Below are positions 1-12,965 of a stretch of DNA of 64,000 bases, piece by piece. The DNA comes from Blastobasis lacticolella. Lineage: Eukaryota > Arthropoda > Insecta > Lepidoptera > Blastobasidae. A model generated the notes under the pieces. It was not told where the DNA came from. It did not search any database and worked only from the letters and a program-made list of their open reading frames with translations. The stretch lies in NCBI GenBank assembly GCA_905147135.1, contig LR990045.1:17212173-17276172 (forward strand), read 5' to 3'. Within the stretch, counting starts at the first letter, position 1; every line of letters starts with the position of its first letter. A program made the translations under genes and the position numbers.

Positions 1-2450
1 GTTGGACGCTGTGTGGTAGTATGTCACTAATATTGATGGTGTTCATACTAAATCTATTTTATCTATTCGACAAAAAGCCAGTAAACTCGCATCATTGGAC
101 ATGATTCTACTGTAAGGCACCCAAGGATTCCAATAACAATAGCCACTTCGATATTCTGATTCCATTATACAGTCGCAAAGTGCTAAGTCCTCGGACTCAC
201 ATTTATTATTCGAGGCACACGTGGCGTGGATTCCTCGACACGTCGCCGACAGGCCTTCGCGGTGACATGTGTGTGACCTGCGTAGGATTGTATTCTCCGA
301 GTTTTCGCGTTGCCAGGGTCTAAGGTCGAGGGTACGACAATGGCGCTACGCGGGAATACAGAATCGTGATTTTGGTAGATTGGCTGGTGTTTCAGCGAAA
401 AACAAAAAATAAAGTTCATGGCACAGCAAAAAATCAAAGGATTAGTCCGTATAATTTCTGTCAAGGCCGGTCGAATGCCTACAATCACTCGGAAGCTTAT
501 TATTTACCAGCTCATTTCAATATTTAAAATACGAAGATAGGTTCTGGCATATAAAATAATTTGCGTTTATTTTATTTCCACTAAGGTGGCAAACATGCTT
601 ACAGCTTACCTGATGGTAAGTAGTTACCGCAGGCTATGTTTGCAATACCAGGAGTATTGTAAAAATATTTTTACTCGTTTCTTAAAGAACTCCATGTTGT
701 ACTCTTTACGGAAAAGAACTCCATGTTGTACTTTTTCAGGGAGCAATCCACAACCTAGGTTTTTCATTATACATAGATGCACTTCTATGTGACAATATTA
801 TTTTATGGCGCTAGACATAAACTTTACTAGCTAACGTACGTTATGTCCATGGTTCTGATCTGAGAGGCAAAAAACATTATCGGTGCTCTGATATTACGAT
901 ATTAATACGATAATACAATACGATATTAATAGGTATTAATTTTTTATGTTATCTGTAATCTTTGTAAGACTTTCCCGTACAAAAAGATTACGGATAAAAA
1001 TCGTAGGATGGTGATGGGAACCAGAGGAACAAATTCGATCGATGTGGGCCACAAAGTCCTGGCATGCGATGAGGGGTATGGGGGAAGATTAAAATATCAT
1101 CTCAGGTAACTAAAATTATATTTGGATCACTAAATTGTACTGACAGACCTTTTTGTAAACGGCTACACTGATCGTATCTTTGGCATGCAGTAGCCTTGGC
1201 GTAGTTTTTGCCGCCGGTTCCGCTACTGAGCCGCGACCGCTGACCGTCCTCGCTGACAGACGGACAAATAGACAGGCATATTACAACTGCTTTTTTTAGG
1301 TTTTTTAAATCTTTATTTGAGGACATATGTCAAGTACGTTCTGTATCTCTATGATTTCTTCAACATCTCCTCCATATGTCCAATTTTTCAGACAAGCGAG
1401 CAAGCAATTAACGCAATGGTGATCACCACCGCCCATGGATAATTTGATTTGTTGTAAATTGGTGTAATGTGATGTATCTTTTACATCTAAAGAAACATAC
1501 TTTATTAGTATTTACTTAAGTATTCATTTAAAAGGATCTGTTTTATAATTAGATACACCAAAAGTTTTACATTTACGATATTGCACTTCGGCATTAGTGA
1601 TAAGAGTTAGCAAAGTTAGCTCAGCGGGGCAACGCAGCCAGCCTTCTAGGCACTTTTCCGCAATTTTCTATTAAATTTGTTAGGTTAATAAACTTTATTT
1701 TTTTGTTTATAAAGGTACCTAATTTTTTTTTTTTTTATTTACTAAAAAGTAGTTAATTATTTACATTTACCTATTATTAACTACTTAAATTTTATTATTA
1801 TTATTATTGTAAATCAAAATATAATGTTTAAATAAATGTGTATATTTAAAAAGTTGGAAAAATGTCTATACTAAGTCTCCTTTAAAACCTAAATAAATAA
1901 TCATCTGGTTAAACGAGGGATCCCAAAATCCCTTTAACATCGAATTTCCTACACATTTAGGTCAATCAAAGAGTTTAATTACTCTGACAGGTGCACTGCA
2001 CACTACCATCGATTTCATAATCGTACAATTTCGAGTAGCAACTCGCCCCTCGCCGGTAGGTCTCCAACGCGCCCGGAATGCGCGGCCCGCGGCGCGCGCG
2101 CACAAATCACTCGTTTAATAGTAACCGCACCAATATCGGGCCGCAATTAACTGTACCAGAGCTTTGATTGCTAACAATTTACGACTCAAACACGACGATT
2201 TGTATCGACAAGTGCTATGCACTTGCTAGTTGTTGACGCTAATTCGTAATTGGTGGCTTTGTTTGTGATAACTGCTGGTTAATTCGCTGGATCGCTTCGG
2301 TTCCGCAATGTTTAGTAATCGTACGTTCATCAAGGGTATCAACCTCGTCACACTTTAGAAAAAAAGTTATGACGTAGGTAACTTGATGTCGGAATTTTGA
2401 ACCACCCTAGAGTTACATAGAAACTACAAAAAAAAAACATGAATATGTTC
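1..2450. other. No gene recognised; AT-rich with a CpG patch
   Basis: Contains a LINE tail remnant (573-660), a minus-strand frame of 101 codons (488-183) and one of 74 codons (1326-1102) with no recognisable domain, a TTA run at 1794-1807, and a CpG-dense patch at 2044-2103. Confidence 0.5.
573..660 (-). mobile_element. LINE 3' tail remnant
   Basis: Degenerate copy of the lepidopteran LINE tail (ACTTACCATCAGGTAAGC on the minus strand). No ORF part. Confidence 0.45.
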
Positions 2451-2452
2451 CG

Positions 2453-2516
2453 TGTGAGATTCGAACATGGGCTGTCCGTTTACGAGGCGGACGCACTCGC
2501 CACTCGGCCACCACGG
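2453..2516 (-). repeat. tRNA-like sequence (SINE head), not a working tRNA
   Basis: On the minus strand an A box TGGCCGAGTGG (2510-2500) and a B box GTTCGAATC (2466-2458) lie at tRNA spacing. An anticodon-like loop CTCGTAA is flanked by four pairs. Only five of seven acceptor pairs hold and the T stem does not pair, so it is a tRNA-derived relic. A CAT repeat abuts it at 2519-2541. Confidence 0.6.
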
Positions 2517-2518
2517 TC

Positions 2519-3016
2519 ATCATCACATCATCATCATCAAGGCGTCAGTCCCGGTTGTGGTTTCCGTGCAAGCGCGCGAGGGCCCGAGTTAGCCTTCCTA
2601 CTTCTCATTGTCCACTGCGCTGAGTTTTAGACATCCTTGGTTGTGAACCCTAAGCCATACTACATATGGCTTAGCGTTCATAATAGGCTGGCCTCTCCTC
2701 CCCATGCGTGGCGGGAGTGATATGGCCAGACATTTGTTCCCTGCGCAATTTGCCAGTCTGCAAGTCGTAGCCATATCTTAGACAGCGGCATGCATTCTTG
2801 CAGCTTATCTGCGATGTCACGGCCGCCAAAGCTACCGCGGCTGCTTTTTTTTATTGCCTTGGTCAGACGGTCCACCTGATAGAACGTGGTCACCGTCCTC
2901 CAGCACCTCTGCATTCTATGGGGAGCGAATGTAATGCCTACCTTCAAGAACCCCAAGTTTTATTGAAGAGGAAAGATTTCGGGAGGGAGATCATCCCACA
3001 TCTTGCACGTGAGTAA
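2519..3016 (-). repeat. Unclassified repeat-like block
   Basis: More GC-rich than its surroundings and begins with a CAT repeat. Two overlapping frames (2678-2956 minus, 2798-3016 plus) have no domain I recognise. Phrasing such as GAGATCATCCCACATCTTGC resembles lepidopteran retrotransposon ends, but I could not assign a family. Confidence 0.4.
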
Positions 3017-3320
3017 AAAGTTACTTGGATGCTAGACGTCCATATGATTTGAATGAAATGATGGGATACCATCATTGACGTGAAACTGACATCAAACGTA
3101 ACAATTCTTCGGAACTCTCCCTTGTATATACAGAATCAAAATAATACAGAGAGCCAATGTCTCTCCGAAGCCTAAGCTAGGGAAGACCGGCTGGAAGAAG
3201 GATATCGTCGACAATACAAATATCCTTATGTTTTATTGTTTTTTCACGAACGAGCGACAGAAAATACGCGTATAATAAATAAGAAAACTGGAGTATAGGA
3301 ATCCCTACAATAAAAAGTTC

Positions 3321-3534
3321 AATCATCATCATCATCATCGCAGCCCATAATAGTCCACTGCAAGACTTAGGGCCTCACCCACGAAACAGGAGGTTAGGGG
3401 TGCTCCACGCTTGGGAGGCGGGTTGAAGATCGGACACTCTAGATCTTTTGCCTCGATAACATGAGTCGCCTTGTACGACACCCACGAGTGTAAGGGGGTG
3501 CTGCTATTCTACTCTGCCGGTCACCACACGGCCA
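3321..3534 (-). mobile_element. Short retroposon (family A)
   Basis: Minus-orientation copy starting (plus strand) with a CAT repeat, then CAGCCCATAATAGTCCACTG, and ending CACCACACGGCC. No exact target-site duplication seen. Confidence 0.75.
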
Positions 3535-6500
3535 CAGTCCAACAGTTCCATAAATAAACAAAAAACACTTTTAAAAGCGACACTTCACCTTTGAAAGAGC
3601 TTATTCTACATTGATTGCTTGACCTCATGATCTCGTACGACACGTCATATCAAAAAAAAAGTATAGTAGTACAACAAACAATACATTAAAGTTCTAGCAA
3701 ACAAGTATTTTACCGTAAACCCCTAATATTTCCTACTTCCTGATAGCATCATCGTATGCAAACAAAACGGTATTCGATGATCGGCAACAAATAAAAAGCC
3801 GTTTTGTGTTAACAATAAGAACAACTATTCGAACTGTTTGCTGAAATCATTAGGCTAGATGAAAAATGCTGTCCATAAACAGCACTAATATTGGCCGGAC
3901 CACATTCTTATTTCAGAGCCAATGACGTGGACTTGCATGTTTGTCATAATGCCCGCTTGTACGTGGACGCGATAAAGAAATTATCTGCCTTATGTAAAGT
4001 ATGCGCCCTATTTTTATTTACAGAGGTAGCTTGACCAAAATAATTGAATAGAAATTTAGTCAAAAATCCAAAGAATTCGACTACTTTTTGTAATAATTAG
4101 CCTTTGCCTTTCCTGAAACAGACCACTGATACTCATACGTGTTTCATGCACTGTTTACCGGAACATAAACTTTTTATATGAATCGCTCTGACGTATTGGT
4201 GAAAACCGCAAGAAAATCCGTTCAAAGTTTTTGAGTTTATCGCGAACAGACAGACAAACGCGGTGTGGGACTTTGTTTTATAATATGTGTAGCGATTACT
4301 CATCAAATTTCGTGAAATTAGGTAGGGGCTCAGTTTTATCAAACCAGTTAGATAAAACCTCGATTTCCATTTTTTATAAATTTCGAATAATTATGTTCAA
4401 TATTTTGTCAAGGTGTATGCGTGGCTAAATAAATTACCTACTATTACATTAGTCTTTATAATCAAATACTGTCGTTAGGGGCTCGTTATTCATTAGAAGC
4501 TCTTCACCCTTCCCTCCCCTACACGCTTATAAACAAATGCAGGGCCAGGGAACTGGATGCAAGGTCTTATTCATAAATATAAGTACCATTTAATAGAGTT
4601 ATCTTAAAATATCTACCAACAAATACAAAGCTAAAACACATTCATCTACCATTGTATTAAACACATCAAGGTTCAGTCTAGGGCCCTAATATAGCAAACA
4701 TGCGTCATTTAAGTCAAGCAATCATAAAACTTGGTCAGAGTGCGTAGGTATCTAAATAAGCCACAAGTAAGTTGCTAGCTTGACAAAGTTTCTTAGAAAA
4801 CCATTGCTTATCGTCGCAGAGGATATGACTAACATAAAATAAATCCTGTCGGATGTTTTTTCCTTGATTAGCCTCAGGTTATTATGTAACATTGTGGTTT
4901 AAAGCACCTTCAATTTTGTTGGTACCTATTTTGGGAGATCATTTCGTATAATCGGCCCATTATTATACTAAAATATTATGGCATGAAAACTTAGACATAT
5001 TATTTTGATAATTGTAGGCGATATTAATGTGCGTGTGTATGTATGTATTACTGTTTAATATGGACTATAGAATAGAGAAAAACTATTGTTATCTACAGTT
5101 TACAGACAATATGTATATTTTTACTTTTAATCTTTGGAATAAACTAAAATAAATCTCCCTTTTTCGGCGAGACATAAAAAATTGTTAAAGAAATTAAATC
5201 CTAAGACGACGTGACGTATGACAATGACGTATAGATATCTCATCTACCAATTGCCGCCACCTACACGAAGATTTGTTTACCACCAGAACAAGTTATTGTT
5301 GCCAATTTATCTATTCAACACGAGTCAATGATCCAGTGCATGATTCAAGCTATTGTGTTACGCCGGTCACTCGAACCCATTCTAGCGTTTGCATGATGCA
5401 TTAACCTATGGTATTACAGTATTCTTGATCGCTGTTATACATTTGTTTGAAAACAACTTGTTGAAAGGCGTTGTGTAATGTTTACAACTCCAGATTAAGG
5501 ATAATAGTGACTTGTTCTATCCATTGAGGAGATCGTTATCGCACTAATATTAAAACATTAATACCTACATAATGCTCGAGCTTGCCTTCGTCTCACAGGA
5601 AGTTTAGGCACAGACTAAAGACATCAAATTTGCTCAGGCCTGACTACTCCTGGCACAACTCCCTAGTGTTTTAAGCAATATGTAAAGCTTCGGCTGCGGC
5701 TTCCGCCACCTTCTGTCAAAAAAACCAACTCCAGCGAAACCTTCGTTTTCGGCCCGAAACCCGGAGATGGTTTTTGTTATTTTTGACAAATATTATTGGA
5801 AGGTAATTTTTTATCATCTCTAGATCAACTTCTGGAGATGATTTAAATTACCTTTCTATACAATACAGTTAATATAAGCCAATAAAAGTTCGATATTAAG
5901 GTTTTAAAATAAATTTGTTATTAATTATAGCTAATGGCCAATCTTGAACTAAATTTCTTAGAGTTTAAATTCGGCTGCGGCTTCGGCTAGAAATTGACCT
6001 TCGGTTGGACACTAAACCCGGCTTGCAGCAAATTTTTAGACACATTTAAGAATTACGCTTAACGTTCTTTTTGTTTAAGTATCAACTTAAACAAAATGCG
6101 TAAAAGAATATGGTGCAAGCCGCCGTTAACACAATAACTTGCCAACACTCCACACGGGCGAAAGAATTTTTATTCAGTTGAAAAGTTTTTATTGATATTA
6201 ACTTTCTTACTAAAACATGGGTGCTGTGTAACCGGATGAACTTCATATCATACCTAAACCAAATGATGCAGGTGGCCAGGTTGTGTTTTCCCGGCGGATC
6301 GCCAGTAGGCCGCCGTATCCGCTGCGCATGCGCGTAGCGAACCAACAACTTTATTAACTCACACCCAGTCAACCAATGCTTTTTCAACAATTTCCGGTGC
6401 CTTGAGTTTAGCATGACACAAGCTGTTTCTCTTAAGAGGTGGAATTATTTACTTAAAATGTGTTTGTATGCGGAAATCTATATTTGGCTTCTACCAGGAC

Positions 6501-6755
6501 TCTGGTCAGCTGCGTGATGTCCGGCAGAGTAGAATTGCACCAACTCCTTAGACAGATTTCGCTCGATATTGGGCATCCTCGCGTCGAAGGCATCCTACTC
6601 AGCGATGGCCATCTATCGCTTCTTGTGCCGCCCACACTCTTTCCGGACATCGGCAGATTAGGCACATATTTCCCACGTATCCCTCGGCCTTATGCAATAC
6701 GACTAAAAGGCGACTTTACAGTCCACTACTGGACTTGAGACTTCTCCATATTATA
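3535..6755. other. No gene recognised
   Basis: AT-rich sequence with one Lep1-like relic (4160-4296) and a short Gly/Cys-type GC patch near 5690-5760 and 5970-6000 (GGCTGCGGCTTC repeated). Frames at 6082-6414 (minus) and 6453-6738 (both strands) have no domain; part of the latter (GTCCGGCAGAGTAGAATTGC at 6519) echoes the family A retroposon start. Confidence 0.5.
4160..4296 (+). mobile_element. Partial Lep1-like Helitron
   Basis: Keeps the 3' half: AAACCGCAAGAAAATCCGTT, AACAGACAGACAAACGCGG, GACTTTGTTTTATAATATG. Confidence 0.5.
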
Positions 6756-6880
6756 ATGTTTTTTTTTTTTTTTTTTTTATGTCATACCTTAGGCAAACAG
6801 GCAAGCGGGCCATTTGATGGAAAGTGGTCACCACTGCCTATAGACATTAGCAACACCAAGAGTATCGTGTATGTTTCGTG
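6756..6880 (-). mobile_element. LINE 3' tail with poly(A)
   Basis: On the minus strand the phrase GTGACCACTTTCCATCAAATGG, GCTTGCCTGTTTGCC, ATGACATAA is followed by a long A run (T run at 6760-6778 on the plus strand). Confidence 0.65.
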
Positions 6881-6987
6881 TATAATTTGACGAAATGGCA
6901 AATGCTCGTATATTTTTATTTCAGTTTTTTTTCTTATTCCGTAGAAAGAACTATCGATGTATAATTTACATGTATAGTACATATAGC

Positions 6988-7184
6988 ATAAATTAAAGTC
7001 GCTTCCCGCGTCTGCCTGTATGTATGTATTTCCGCTACCACCTAAACACCGCAACGCATTTTGATACTGTTTTCACCATCAATTAGAGAATTTCTTCTGG
7101 AAGGTTTATACGTGTAATACATGCATATTATAGTAAAATTAAGCCATGAAAACCCGTGCAAAGCCAGGGCGAGTCGCTAGTAAT
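6988..7184 (+). mobile_element. Helitron-like non-autonomous repeat
   Basis: AAAGTCGCTTCCCGCGTCTG, then CCGCAACGCATTTTGATAC, and the end AACCCGTGCAAAGCCAGGGC, TCGCTAGTAATG. Related copies at 42168-42300 and 52676-52835. Confidence 0.55.
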
Positions 7185-8779
7185 GTATACCTAAACTGTT
7201 TCTCCATCAAACACTCATATTAAACTGCAAACGCAGAAACACTTCATCCAGTGGCAAGCAGCTTCTATACGTTCGACCAAAAAACAAAGATAGATCTTAT
7301 TGTTTTGCCATACTTACAACCGATACAGCTGAACAAATTGCTCTGCCACATACCTACACGTACGCTCCATCACGGGCTCATGTGTCAATTTTCATTAACA
7401 ACAAGAACACATTAATTATCATAATGCGAACGGCCGCCCAAACAATGTGGAAGGTGTTATGTTAATCCGACTCCATGAATTCCATCGAGTTGCCGATGTC
7501 GCCTACGTACAGGAGTACAGCTGGCAACAAGGTCTAGCTACGTACGTCAATACCATGATAAAGGGTGCGAATATAGAAATGACAAAATTGGAATGCTGAA
7601 AGAGGCGCTTTTGCGGATTATATTTGAATAGAATTGGTTGGCTGACACAGGCGGACTCCAGGCCCGATGCCAAGATGATGATAATGATGGGTCCTTGAAT
7701 ATGGAATACAGTCTATACTTATGACACGACGATTTTGTTTTAATTTTTTCTTTTATTTTTATTTTTCTACGACCGCATAACATTAGTAGCAAACGTGAAG
7801 AGTTAGGAGCAATCATGGGAAAAACACTTTTAAATACATTTTGTAGTTAAAATTCATCCTTTATCAATATTTCCTATCCTCGTATCCAGCCTAAATCCTG
7901 TACTTCCTAGTAGTTCCATACAGTGAAACAACATTGACCTTACCATGAGGAGATACTTACTTATTATGTAACATCTATTACCACACACCATCAATACCTA
8001 CGAGCTAAGTAGTACGTCTTTTGTTAGTAGTAGTTTGTTACTTAAACATTGCTTCGAGTATAGAGTTTACTGTGTCATAAAAAGGACTTACCGCAGAAGT
8101 TGACAATTGCAGTGTCTCTATTTTATTTGTACACTGTTGAGCAACAACCGTTGCCGACTGTACACATTACCATGCGCCAACGACAAGTTATGTCACTGCT
8201 AACCTTAGATCGGGAGGCGGAAAATCAATATTTTGTATAATTGCGTCATTGTATTAATGTTGCAGGCTGCGTGGGTGAATATGGAACGCAACTGTTATTG
8301 CTTTTGTGATAGCAGACCCCTGTAGTTATTTATAATTATATTTTCTTTGTCGAATGTTTCCCTTAATTAATAAACGCTCAGAATTAAACAACTTCTATTG
8401 GTTATAGCCAATGGGCAGGATTCTCCAACGTAGACCGCATCTACACCATGAGTGTAATTGCAATGAAATTACTGACTATAAATTATATTTAAAATATGAG
8501 ACTGGAACTTATTTGATGTGTTTATTAATACTTAGGTATATTTTCACCACAAAATCATGTTGTTTCTTTAAAGTTTAGGAAAAAGAGGTAAAAAGTGTGA
8601 TTTCTCTCTACCCCTACGAAAAAAAGGCGATCGACATTTAACGAATTAATAGAGTGCTTATAAAAAGCATATAAAAAATTAGTAGGTATTAAAATATCTA
8701 CGCAGGAAACGACGGCAAAAAGTAAAGATTATCCAATCCAAAAAAAACACAGAAATAAAACACGCTAAATGCAAATAAT

Positions 8780-9230
8780 AACTTCACACACCTCTGTTGA
8801 ACAGCGACGGGCAAAACGCTGTAACACCTTTTCACACTACTGAAACCGAAACTGAAACTGAAAGCGAAACCTTCAGTTCACACCACACACAAGGAATTCA
8901 ATACAGCACTGTCACTGGCACAGAACAATAAAATCGAACGCGTCGTATTTGAAATTTAAAATACGGAACGGTTCGTACTTTTCATTGAAGGAAAGTTCGT
9001 AAATATTCGTTGGAAATCGATCGCGTTGCGCGGTTCGGCGCGCGCGCATTCGAGCGAGCGAGAGGCACAATGCGACACTGGCCGAGGAAACACCGGCCGC
9101 ATGCTCTCAGGAGTGGGGAGAGGACTCACATGGAAAACACAACTGCGACTGCAACTTTGTTCGCGACTATTTTTTACGTAGCTTATGGATTGCTACTTGA
9201 GATAAAGTATGTGGCGGTATGATGTCGGTT
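8780..9230. promoter_or_regulatory. CpG-rich possible promoter
   Basis: A GC/CpG peak (GCGCGGTTCGGCGCGCGCGC at 9027-9046) in AT-rich surroundings. On the minus strand there are TTTCAGT-type initiator motifs and a possible donor AACAGAG/GTGTGTG near 8790. A second donor-like GCG/GTAAGTCC lies at about 8095 on the minus strand. No coding exon was recognised, so this would be the 5' end of a gene lying further left, or an enhancer. Confidence 0.3.
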
Positions 9231-10092
9231 AGAGGACGATAGATTCAGGGACCTAATTCGACATTTTTTCTAACGTAATATCGCTATTAAAAATGTAATT
9301 TAATACTTTCTTTGACAATAAAGACAAGCGTAAATTATTGAGAATAAGTTTTTGCTTGCAACAGAGGTTTAATGACATTTTAATAGATATATTTTGTGGT
9401 TAGAGAAAATGTCTAATTCTAATGTCGAAATCGCGAGATCGCCCCCCTGAGGTAGTCAGTTCCTAAACGTAGCAGATATACCAACTTTACATAGTTTCAA
9501 ACGGACAGATAAACGGGGCAATTGTCGCCTCTAACATCGATAATTCACTTGTTATCTATCTGTCTGTATTTTATAAGTAGTAAGAAATTTATTTTCCGGT
9601 TCCCAGGTACCATTAAACCTAATCTCGTTTGAAGGATATAAACTTAACCGGTTTCGGCATTAAATACTGCATATAATGTTGTATAGTGAATGCGAATGGC
9701 ATTAGCAAGGATGTTTATCTCGAGGTGGTAAACATGCCTAAGTAGGTATAACATTGAGTCATTAATAGAAATAGGTAAACATAATAAAAAACGTAGATGA
9801 TTTTCTTGTCTGTGTAATCATTTGAAAGGAATGCCGTGCCGTGCCTTTTGCGAATAAGAAAATATTTAATACTAAAAACACACATGTCACTAGCCCGTTG
9901 TTTTATAGACACAAACCTCTTTATATTAGGTCCTTACCTATGAAATTAGCGTTTTATATGCCGAAAATTTTCATAAAAGCAATTTTTTAATTTCTTGGAA
10001 ATGGCCAATCCGATTACGATGAAACTTTGTAGGTATAATTAAGCAATATTAAGCTAACTGGATCCAATCAAGTCAGGTTCTCCTGTAAATAT

Positions 10093-10202
10093 CTCGCTCC
10101 AATGTAATTATCTGATCTGCCAAATCCTGGATCATGGTCCAAAAGGCGGCCCGGGCTCTCGTGCACGAGAGCACAACCGGGACATTAACGCAAAGATGAT
10201 TA
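10093..10202 (-). repeat. Dispersed repeat family C with an 18-bp palindrome
   Basis: Contains the perfect palindrome GCTCTCGTGCACGAGAGC at 10155-10172 and the block ATCATGGTCC / ATCCTGGATC. Two more copies lie at 16548-16662 and 17337-17425 in the opposite orientation. Confidence 0.7.
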
Positions 10203-10877
10203 TTATTAGCTAACTGGTGCATATCGTTTCATTCTGATAACTACCCTTGTCATAAAATTACAATCTGGTTAAAAGGACAAAACTAACGAAAAATTAAAAG
10301 GGATATTTTCAATTATACTAATTTGAGAAAATATTTTTGTTCTAATTTACGGAAACTCTATTTCTAAATTCAAGTATTAATTTCACAAATGTTTTATTGC
10401 AAAAAACGTAAATTTCATAGGTAAGAACTATATTATTTGTATTGTTGTTGTTTCTTACTATTGTTTGATTAGGCATACTTATGATACTTTATTCAATCAT
10501 TTTAATGTCAATCAACAACTTCAATGTCATTTAATCCAATGACGTTTGCGAAAATCTCCACCCACACTGGGTAATTAAGCTCTTACTCAAACAACTTTGG
10601 CCAACACTCCATAAACCTTAGTACATAGTTTATTGTAGCAAAAACATTACAGAAAATGAGTTTTTTTGCAAAGATAGGCTTACCTCACGTAGGGATTACT
10701 TCTTAACCATTGACGAACTGAGAGGACCTTTATCGAACATTGGAGGTAATAAGGAATGGTGATAATTGCCCTATAATAATTTATATTACCAAAATGAACT
10801 TACATTATAAATACATTGCTATATATAGAACTAGTGGACCCGACGCGACTTCGTTTGCGTAGCGTGCTACCAAGAAC

Positions 10878-11023
10878 GATGGATGGATCGCCGAGTCGGA
10901 CGCGAGAGCCAATGGCTTACGACGCGACGTGAGGATGTCGAAGATCAGGCAAAGTGGAGTAAGCAAAGCGGGAAAGCGGTCCCTGGCAGAAGCCGGCATT
11001 GACCGCTCGGATGATGATGATGA
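10878..11023 (+). mobile_element. RTE-like ORF end fragment with ATG tail
   Basis: Plus-strand frame contains RREDVEDQAKWSKQSGKA, ends at TGA 11000-11002 and is followed by an ATG repeat. Just left of it, at about 10830, an ACTAGTGGACCCG motif marks a Lep1-like Helitron start. Confidence 0.6.
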
Positions 11024-12522
11024 TTAATTTAATTTAGTTTATTTATTACTAGAACTTTTTTACTATAAATATTTTAATGTGCACCATAATAAACTGTATA
11101 TCCTTAAAAAATAAAATGTTACGTAAGTATTTATTGGTATGTAGGATTCAATTTTCTAGGATTTTCCGAGAAGAAGCTGATGTGTGATCGTACCAACGAT
11201 CAATAAAAAAAAGTGCAAGTAACTAAACTGTGGCGACAAAGAAAGTACTCTCAAACTGTACATAAAATACAACGGTAAAGATAACAGATTGACCTACCCA
11301 ACACATTAATAGAAGCTATCTTCGATTGTTCTAGTAAACACGAAAGAAAAACGGCTATAACCTGTCACCGACTATTACCTTTTTGCTCTGCTCCATTGAG
11401 GCATTCGAGTTATAAATTGCTGAATGATTTGCGGGCTCGTTCTTGTTGTTGTTTCACTAGCTAACACACTCCTTCACGCGGTAAAAATTTGAACTAAATC
11501 TACAATAGGCGTATTTCGTAATACAGTCGCCCCTAGCGCCATTCTCGTTGGTGCAATAGTGGTTTTTGCCACAGGTGCGTCCGCGCAGACTTCGGTGGGA
11601 GGACCGGCCAGCTCATTTACCGGGCCCCAGTTGCATGCCAATGAGGCGTGGGCGCTTTTTGCATAAACATTGCCACTTGTGTCGTAGTCAGAGCACCTAT
11701 CTACCCCCTAACGTAATATGAAAAATATTGAAATGGCCGCCGTGTAAAATATGAGAGCAGGGATGCGGGTACGTAGTACTAAGGTAGAAACTGGTTTTAG
11801 ATTGAGTTGCGTGAGTCATATAGCCGAGGCAACAACACTATACTCTGTGAAATAGGTGCCTATCACATTGCTCGCGATAAAGTACACACTCTTGGCTACA
11901 TCTAAACAGAGTAACATCATAGTAACGGAACATTGGCACTCTATGTTGGACCAGAGTCCACCAGAGTCGGACAATGGCCACAGGCTGTAATCTAAAAATG
12001 CGGAACACTGGTCAGTACGGACTAACGGGGGCCGGGTTCCCGAGGAGGCCCGCTCCGGGCCTCTGGTCCTGGGGGCCTCCAAACGCCTCCATGTTGCCTT
12101 GATCAAATTCTAAACAATAGTTTAAAATATGCTTGGATTAGATTTGGGATAGGGGCGTAGCTATCGCCGTGTCAGCCATATGAATGATACTGAGCCCGGG
12201 GCTACAAGGGCCCCGTAAATGTGTAATATAACAGGTAACATTTTAGGACTATTATTATATATTAATTCATGTTTACTAGTCCCAAAATATTTCGGGATAA
12301 ATATGACAAATCCAGGAATTTTCGGGATGAATAACGCAAAAATATTTCATTTGTATTAATTGAGGTTCGTATGGTAACGTACGTACGAGTATATCACTGT
12401 TTAGCATTCGCCATACAATATTTTGTTCAATTTACAAATTTATATCCATTTCTGAAAATTTTAGAGATTATAAAGAGTATTGTGACGATTGACGCATAAT
12501 AAAAACATTTAGGTTAAATGTC

Positions 12523-12690
12523 TTTTTATGTCATACGGTAGGCAAACAAACAGGCAAGCGCCACCTAATCGCCAAAAAAAGTAAAGCCGCCAGCACGCGA
12601 GCGGGAAATAAGTCACCGCCGCCCGTACATTAGCAACACCAGGTATGGGTGTCAGCCAATGCGTTGTTTAATCCGACAACGCAACGCTCT
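12523..12690 (-). mobile_element. LINE 3' tail
   Basis: Same tail family in minus orientation: GCTTGCCTGTTTGTTTGCC then TACCGTATGACATAAAAAG, with the upstream phrase ACCTGGTGTTGCTAATG also kept. Confidence 0.6.
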
Positions 12691-12899
12691 ACTTTCCTTT
12701 CTTGTAAATTTTATAAAAATACAAACATACAAAAATACTCATATTTTCTCTTTACAATATTAGTATTGATAGATATAGATAATACACCGTGAAATTGCAT
12801 TGACATCGACGACTGTTGCCTTGGCTGCGACCCACAATTTATACCTAATTCTATCGAGGTTAGTAGTGTATAACATAATTTAACTTAACCACAAATGAT

Positions 12900-12965
12900 G
12901 CGGTTCAGTCTCGGGAGCCGATTGGCACCCCGGGCCCCGTAACGATCTAACGGTATACCAGTATT
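12900..12965 (+). repeat. Dispersed repeat family D
   Basis: CAGTCTCGGGAGCCGATTGGC block shared with 38925-38985 and 57238-57315. The other two copies carry a hairpin with a 7-bp stem GAGACTG..CAGTCTC, a feature often found near Helitron 3' ends. Confidence 0.5.

Noticed and set aside
1102..1326. 74-codon minus-strand frame as a small secreted protein
   Set aside because: No signal peptide, no splice context, and no similarity I can name.
2453..2516. Functional tRNA gene
   Set aside because: A and B boxes are present, but acceptor and T stems fail to pair fully; better explained as a tRNA-derived repeat.
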